Below, piece after piece: positions 58,500-64,000 of a stretch of DNA of 64,000 nucleotides. The notes beneath the pieces are model-generated. The model was not told where the DNA came from, made no database searches, and saw only the letters and a program-made list of their open reading frames with translations. Every line of letters starts with the position of its first letter. Position 1 is the first letter of the stretch. The translations under genes were made by a program, and so were the position numbers. The DNA is from Pisolithus tinctorius (taxonomy: Eukaryota > Basidiomycota > Agaricomycetes > Boletales > Pisolithaceae), in contig JANFAH010000052.1 of the NCBI GenBank assembly GCA_024663395.1, positions 124,001-188,000 on the forward strand. Direction: 5' to 3'.

Positions 58500-59186
58500 A
58501 CACTGAAATCCCACTTCTGACCAAGAAACCATAATTGTCACAATCATCCAGGATGATGAGAATACCTGGCAAAGTAAGGGGCTATTTATGTGGCAACCAC
58601 CAACTTTCCAAAACCATTTGGTACACTTATTATGCACAGATTTGAAGTGGGAAGTCAGTGTGACTGTGAGGTGTCATCTCCAGAATCATACAATACTTAT
58701 GGAAGTGAGCCTTGCATCACTGTGATAAATTTTAATGGATTCATCACTGTCCCATGAGCAAGTTCCATTGCTTATAGAAGGAGTACACATTAATAAGATC
58801 ATACTAAATGCATTCAATGAGGATGAGTGGAAGACCTTCCCAGCCAAGGAATAGATTGTAGCACAATACATGACACTATTGAGGGGAACAAGCATGTGAG
58901 AACCCCACTGTCCAAAGGGGTTATGTAATCTGATTGCTGTGGGAACCAATGTCCCATTATTACCCTGGGCTGTAAGGCCCCCAGTGGACCACCATGTGCT
59001 TCAAATACCAATCCAGCCAGGATGGGCAGAAAACTGAACCCCATTGATTCTCAAAGGAAAGGTGGACTTGTGTTGCTAAAGACCACTGAAGTCTGTTGGA
59101 GATGGTGCATTCTGTGTATTACTCTTCATGGATAATTATTCCCAAAGTGCTGATCTAACCCCCAAGCAACTGACATTAGTACACAA
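58500..59186. other. Element interior, no gene
   Basis: AT-rich, only short ORFs, e.g. minus 58949-58686 (MVPTAIRLHNPFGQW...) without domains. No supported feature. Confidence 0.4.
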
Positions 59187-59256
59187 ACCATATAGCTCAG
59201 TAATTTGACCACAAGGTCAACACCTAGGAGACTGCTGGTTCAATCCCACCTTTAGT
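59187..59256 (+). repeat. tRNA-derived (SINE-like) segment in right element
   Basis: Reads ACCATATAGCTCAGTAA (A-box-like) and, downstream, GGTTCAATCCC (B box). Orientation is + here and - in the left copy, consistent with the two elements being inverted. Confidence 0.5.
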
Positions 59257-59289
59257 CACATGTTCATCAAGGTCATCTATGTAGAACAA

Positions 59290-59540
59290 CCAAGAGGCAA
59301 TGATGGGACATCCCACCCCCCATTTTTGGAGGCCAGTGGGAGGGCCCATGATAGCTTTGGAGGCTACTGTGGGATATCCCACCCTCCTCTCTGGAGGCCA
59401 GTGGGATGCCCCATGATAGCTTTGGGGGCTTCCATGGGATGTCCCAACCCCCTTTTTATGGACAGTGGGATGTCCAATGAGAGCTTCAGAGGCTACTGTG
59501 GGACATCCCACCCTCCCCCTGAAGGCCAGTTGGGGATTCC
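59290..59540. repeat. Short unexpanded version of the hairpin minisatellite
   Basis: About four diverged units with GGGACATCCCA / GGGATGTCCCA pairs and 'ggaggcca(g/c)tggga' linkers. The units are less alike than in the left copy. Confidence 0.65.
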
Positions 59541-60754
59541 ACCCCTCTCAATAGAGGCCAGTAGGATGACCATGTACTATATGTCAGAACACCAAAATGC
59601 TGTCAAATCAATTTTGTGGCAGCTTCAAGACAAACAGATCCACCATGCAGGTCTGTATTGACTTATTGCACAGGTAACATTATCTACTTTTTATACTAAC
59701 TCACAGAGCACAGTGAAGGGCCAATGTAGCAGATTAAATGGGGGCAAATTGTGCAACTGCAAATGATAACACCATGGTGGACCTGATAAAAGATAGACCT
59801 GTTTTAGTAGCAATGCAGGTAGATTAATTCTCAACACAAAAATAGGCTCTTAGAAAAAGCATTGAACAACAATGTTTATGGGGCAAAGTCAATGAGAGAA
59901 CCCAGACAAGACTAAAATAAATTCAGAAGTCACCCTCTGCAGCTCTACAGTGCTTGCATGTAACATAGAACTGTAGTATCCTGATGATGATAAAAACACC
60001 TGATTAGTAAGCAAAAGATGTTGCCCCCCAAGTCCCTTTAGTCTGAGGTACTGCCAACCTTGCCTCAACACCACTTTCAATCCTTGCTTTCCAACCTTGC
60101 TACCCCCCTCACCATGTGGAAAAACCCTATCTGTCAAACTTGAAAGACATTGAGTTTTGAGTGTTTTTAGTCCCCTTAAAATTCAGGCCATCTACCCATT
60201 ATTTCAAGATAATCATGTCAATTCCATTTGAATTCCACTCAGTTCCCTCAACTCACCAAGGAAAAACAATTGATCACAGTATCAAAATATAGATAAGGTA
60301 CACAGGCAAACAGGCAACAGAACTCACCAGAGCCCCTGGTCATTGGACACAGTTGACACTAGGAGAGTTGTCAGTCAGTGATCACCACATCAACACTTGC
60401 TTAATGTCACCATATCCCCTCATTGATGGAGGCTCCTTTATCTGTAGGTGTGACCTCCAAGCTTCACCTCAAATGTTCTCTGACCCAACTCTCTGCACCT
60501 CAAACTCTTCAAACAAGAGTACAGTATTTTGAGTATATGCATCTTCCCTGTAGAATGTCAATCAGTAGAAAATTCATTGGTAGATCAAGTGAGCAGTACT
60601 ATGGCAGTGTGGCCACAGGGGGTAACAAAATAATAGTCAAGTAGACACAAATGCTCTTGCATTCAAAATGACAGAGAACTGAGATTTGATTCACTCACTG
60701 CTCACCCTATCATGGAAAAATAGACATATATTGCAAAAGAAAATACTGAGGAGA
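59541..60754. other. 3' flank of gene A', no gene seen
   Basis: AT-rich, with short ORFs on both strands lacking motifs. Presumably the 3' untranslated and spacer part of the element. Confidence 0.4.
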
Positions 60755-63700
60755 CTAATAATCTAAGTAATCCTCAGGAAACTCATCCTCATACTGTGCA
60801 GCACTACCTCTGTCAACCCATTGCTGTGCTGTGGGCTGGGCTGGGGGGTAGTAGTCAGAGATATATGGAGCATCATGGTAAACATGATGGTCAGGGTGAG
60901 ATGGTATGTGATGTCTGATGGGATGGAGGGAAATGCCCCGAACTGTGGTGGGCAGGTGGTAATACCTATAGAGAAGCTAAACAAAATGTGACAATGAACG
61001 ATCAAGCCACGAACATTGTAGGGAACATTGGAGGGGCCAGGATCATTATAATTGGCATGGTCATAATGAGGGTCCTGCAGGACATCCTATTGGTCTCCTT
61101 CAAGAAGCAGAATGCCTGGGATACTCACCTCATAATGCCAAGATGGTGGAATGCTGAGAAGGGCCAGGGTGCCATGGGTGTGAACAGCTTGGGGCAGCAT
61201 CACAATGTAGATCCTGTGCAGTCCTCCATTAGTCTTTTAATCAACTGATATGTCTGGACCTCACCCCATAGTGCTGAGCTGGCAAGGGGTGCTCAGATTG
61301 ACCAGGCTCTCGAGTGTTCTTGTGGCTTGTGCATGCTGGTGGGTCATGAAGTGCATCCTGTGCATGTTGCCTGTTAGTTTCGACCAAAATGCAGTGGGAT
61401 AAATCACTACATTGCAGTTGCCAGTGATGGAGCATGCATCCCTGCCTTTGTCATGCAGGGGCATTTGGCAGTCAGAGTGTGAGGCCTTGGGGAACATTAG
61501 TGGACACCAGAGGTCGAGTGGATTGACTCACCTCACAAGGAACTGTATCATTATCCATCACCTCCACACAAGCCCACTTGTGCAATGGAAATGGGATTCC
61601 ACTCTGTGCATGAGGTGCTGCCATACCTGGATCCTCTTCTTCACAAGACTTCTGCCACTCAGGATCATCAGACACCTTGCACAAAACCATGCCATCAGGA
61701 GCCTTGACCAGTGTGATCTCTCCCTTTAATGGGTGTGCATCCCTTATGCTCATGACATCTGCAAAAATGGTCAGTGATCAGTCAGACAAAAAGAGTATGC
61801 AATACCTTCATTCCTGGGTTTGATTTTGACCTCCAGCACACCATCCAGACAATCATTTTTCTTGTTGTTGTTGTTGTCAGATTGTCCGTTATACATTGAG
61901 CCTACTTTTCTCCACAGATAAGGTACCACAAGTTGGTGGAGAGCATCAGCTTTGAGTTTCTTGTACTCAAAACCAGGGCCTGGTGGAGGCACCCCAAGTG
62001 GCCAGTTGATTATGATGAGAGAGTTCCTCCTAACAAACTCAAGAAGCCACTGCCAAATGATTTTCTGGGGATCACCAACTTCAACCCCATGTGTCACTTA
62101 TGGAAAGACAATTAGAAGAGAATGTATGGAATACCAGAAATACCTACTGTGAAGATCTTTGAGCACTGTTATCAACTTCTCCTTCATCATAGATCCAAAT
62201 ACCCAGTGGTTGTGATCTCTTGGTATCTCCTTCATTTGACAATGCAACTCCAATGCTGCAGCTGAACTGGCAGAAGCACTCATCCCTAATAATCCAGCTT
62301 CAGTACCATTACCATCCCTGAGACACCTAATTGCAATGAGTCTGAGTAAGATATGTGTAACATCACTTACTTAAATATTGCAGTGTACTTGTCCATAAGT
62401 CCCTGAACATCAATGGCATGCTCATTGATGTACTTTCATATGATATTGGAACCACCAAATATGCCAGGGGTCTGGCATCCTGCAGGGTCTTGTCCAACAT
62501 ACATCACAACTCCAGCAATTTCGATATCTTCAAGAGTCAACCACACTTTGGCCTGCTCAATGGTAAGATCTGCCACCCACCCACCCACTTACAACCACTC
62601 ACCAATCTGGAGAACTGCATCTTCGCATTGTGGACTCTGACTGCGATGGACTTGACTGATTTGTTAGCAGGCACTGCTGAGGAGCTCTCACTCCACTCAT
62701 AAATGGCCTTCAACTTCTCCTTTCTTGCTGTGGTGTTGTCTTTGGGGATATCTTTCATGAGCTGGTTGTACTCCACCACAATGATATTGTTGACTGCATT
62801 TCAGTTGGCTGGGAAGAATGTTATAAAAGAAGTTCTGTGACAAGGGCATGCATACCACCACAGGTTTTGGTTGGGTGGCCCAATACCACAAGCAGAAGAG
62901 ATTGGCCTTGTTGAGCTTTGTGTGAGATGGTTTGACACTGAGCCCAGCAGTGACAAGGATGTCACGAGGAGACTTGCCATGTTGACATCCAAGTTCTTCT
63001 GCTTTTGCCTTGACTTTGGTCATGAAGTCATGTATCTCATCAAGAGTGGCATGGGACAAGTTCCCAGTCTTCTTAAATTTCGCATTCCAGGTGTGTTCAC
63101 AATCATCCTGACTTGCTATATCACTGTTGTCAACATCCATACCCCTACTTTTGCCCTTGCTTTTAGGTTTGTGTTCCACACAGTGACCAGGACAACATGG
63201 GGGAAACTCATCCTTGGTGTCAGAACTGGAGTCTTCAGCTGGTGGCAAAGATGGAGGAAGTGAAGATTCAGAACTGTCATCATCTACTATGAACATGTCA
63301 ATATTGGAAGAGAATGGATTGCAGTGTGACATGAAACACATCAAATGATAACAAAGTGTCTAGAAAAAAAGTGAAAATGACACAGGATACTTGGCAACTT
63401 TCATGAGGATCCAAAGTGCCTAGCTTTAGACCATTGGGCACTGAACCCACAGTCATATGAGAGAAGGGGGGCACCAAACCCCCAAGTCAAGGATATAGCA
63501 ATGCAACATCTACAGAACTGTGAGAGAATGAGAAAAATATTCAAAAAAAAATGAACCTTCATCATCTGGAAGTTTACTAGCCCCATCATCAGGATGTTGA
63601 CTGCCCTTGTCAGCTGGAACATTGACCTCAACCTCCTCAGCCACAGCCACAGCCTCAGCCTCAGCATCCTTGTCCATTGGAGTGCCCTTGACCTGGTCTT

Positions 63701-63915
63701 CCTGCAAGATTGGGGCAGTAGAATTTTGGGAGGACACAGAGACACTAGGCATGAGTGATCTCCTCCTGTCATGGAGACCAAACATATGTTCTTCCCATCC
63801 TTCAGGCAGTTGCACTGCATGCCAGGGCCTGGGCTTGTCTTTTTTGATCTGTGAAAGCAGGGGGTCAGATGGGATTGACAGTGACAAGATAGCTTACCTC
63901 TGGTGGAGGGGCCAT
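60755..63915 (-). CDS. Gene A': paralogue of gene A
   Basis: Starts MAPPPE (63915-63898), then an intron, then IKKDKPRPWHAVQLPEGWEEHMFGL. It continues with an acidic region, TLDEIHDFMTKVKAKAEELG, ILVTAGLSVKPSHTK, WYWATQPKP, EYNQLMKDIPKD, YEWSESSSAVPANKSVKSIA, PPPGPGFEYKKLKAD, DPEWQKS and a Tyr-rich end (SDYYPP, AAQYEDEFPEDY), stop at 60755. Collinear with gene A including intron positions. The codon at 62801-62803 is TGA where gene A has CGA (2089-2091), so this copy carries at least one nonsense change. No known domain; the strong conservation of scattered blocks implies past protein-level selection. Confidence 0.6.
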
Positions 63916-64000
63916 CTTGGTGGTGGGGATTTTGCAGTTTCAAAGAACCCAGGCGTGCAAATCTGTAGAGTCGTCTGTGACTTGGTCAACACTTTTCAGT

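Larger units (their letters stand above)
58262..64000 (-). mobile_element. Right copy of the gene-A element (inverted relative to the left copy)
   Basis: In element orientation (minus strand) it holds gene A' (63915-60755), AT-rich sequence, a short minisatellite (59540-59290), a tRNA-like segment and the shared tail ending at 58262. It is shorter than the left copy between gene and tail (2.5 versus 5.4 kb), mainly because the minisatellite is not expanded. The far end lies outside the window. Confidence 0.6.

Overview
The window looks like a transposon-rich region of a filamentous basidiomycete (Agaricomycetes type) genome. Evidence: many 45-70 bp GT..AG introns, fungal Ty3 chromoviruses, a Helitron, a KDZ-type transposase beside a fungal TET/JBP-like dioxygenase, and fragments of agaric-type host genes. 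I cannot name the species.

Layout. (1) 1-9475: left copy (+) of a large uncharacterised element: a multi-exon gene 'A' (648-4100), then tRNA-like segments and a hairpin-forming 65 bp minisatellite, ending at a sharp edge near 9475. (2) 9476-10339: fragment of an unidentified gene. (3) 10340-22342: a complete Ty3 chromovirus (Ty3-A, 449 bp LTRs, TSD AACAC) inserted into the remains of another (Ty3-B). Ty3-A carries a solo LTR in gag. Ty3-B carries an antisense Cys-cluster/coiled-coil gene before its 3' LTR. (4) 22343-30240 (-): decayed KDZ transposase and TET/JBP-like gene in tandem. The TET/JBP gene is split by a Ty3-B solo LTR, itself split by a gag-only LTR element. (5) 30240-38276: AT-rich tract with a 75 bp satellite, a gene joining a histone H3 tail mimic to a PHD-like finger (34494-36080), a 45 bp minisatellite and a copia-type LTR with a half-tRNA primer site. 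(6) 38277-51211: GC-richer block with a Helitron RepHel gene (one in-frame stop), several hypothetical genes and an F-box/nucleotidyltransferase-like gene. (7) 52102-58261: two host chromosome-biology genes on +: an intact 9-exon ZIP2/SHOC1-like meiotic gene and a 5' portion of a MAU2/SCC4 cohesin-loader gene. MAU2 is frameshifted and cut off exactly at the edge of (8) 58262-64000: the right copy (-) of the same element as in (1), with gene A' at 60755-63915.

Common threads. The large element occurs as two inverted copies about 49 kb apart. In-frame stops in the mobile genes are overwhelmingly TGA where CGA (Arg) is expected, and Ty3-A LTR differences are nearly all at CpG. This is the mark of 5-methylcytosine deamination, in the same window as a TET/JBP-like gene. 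The best candidates for undescribed biology are the H3-tail/PHD protein and the gene-A element with its hairpin minisatellite.
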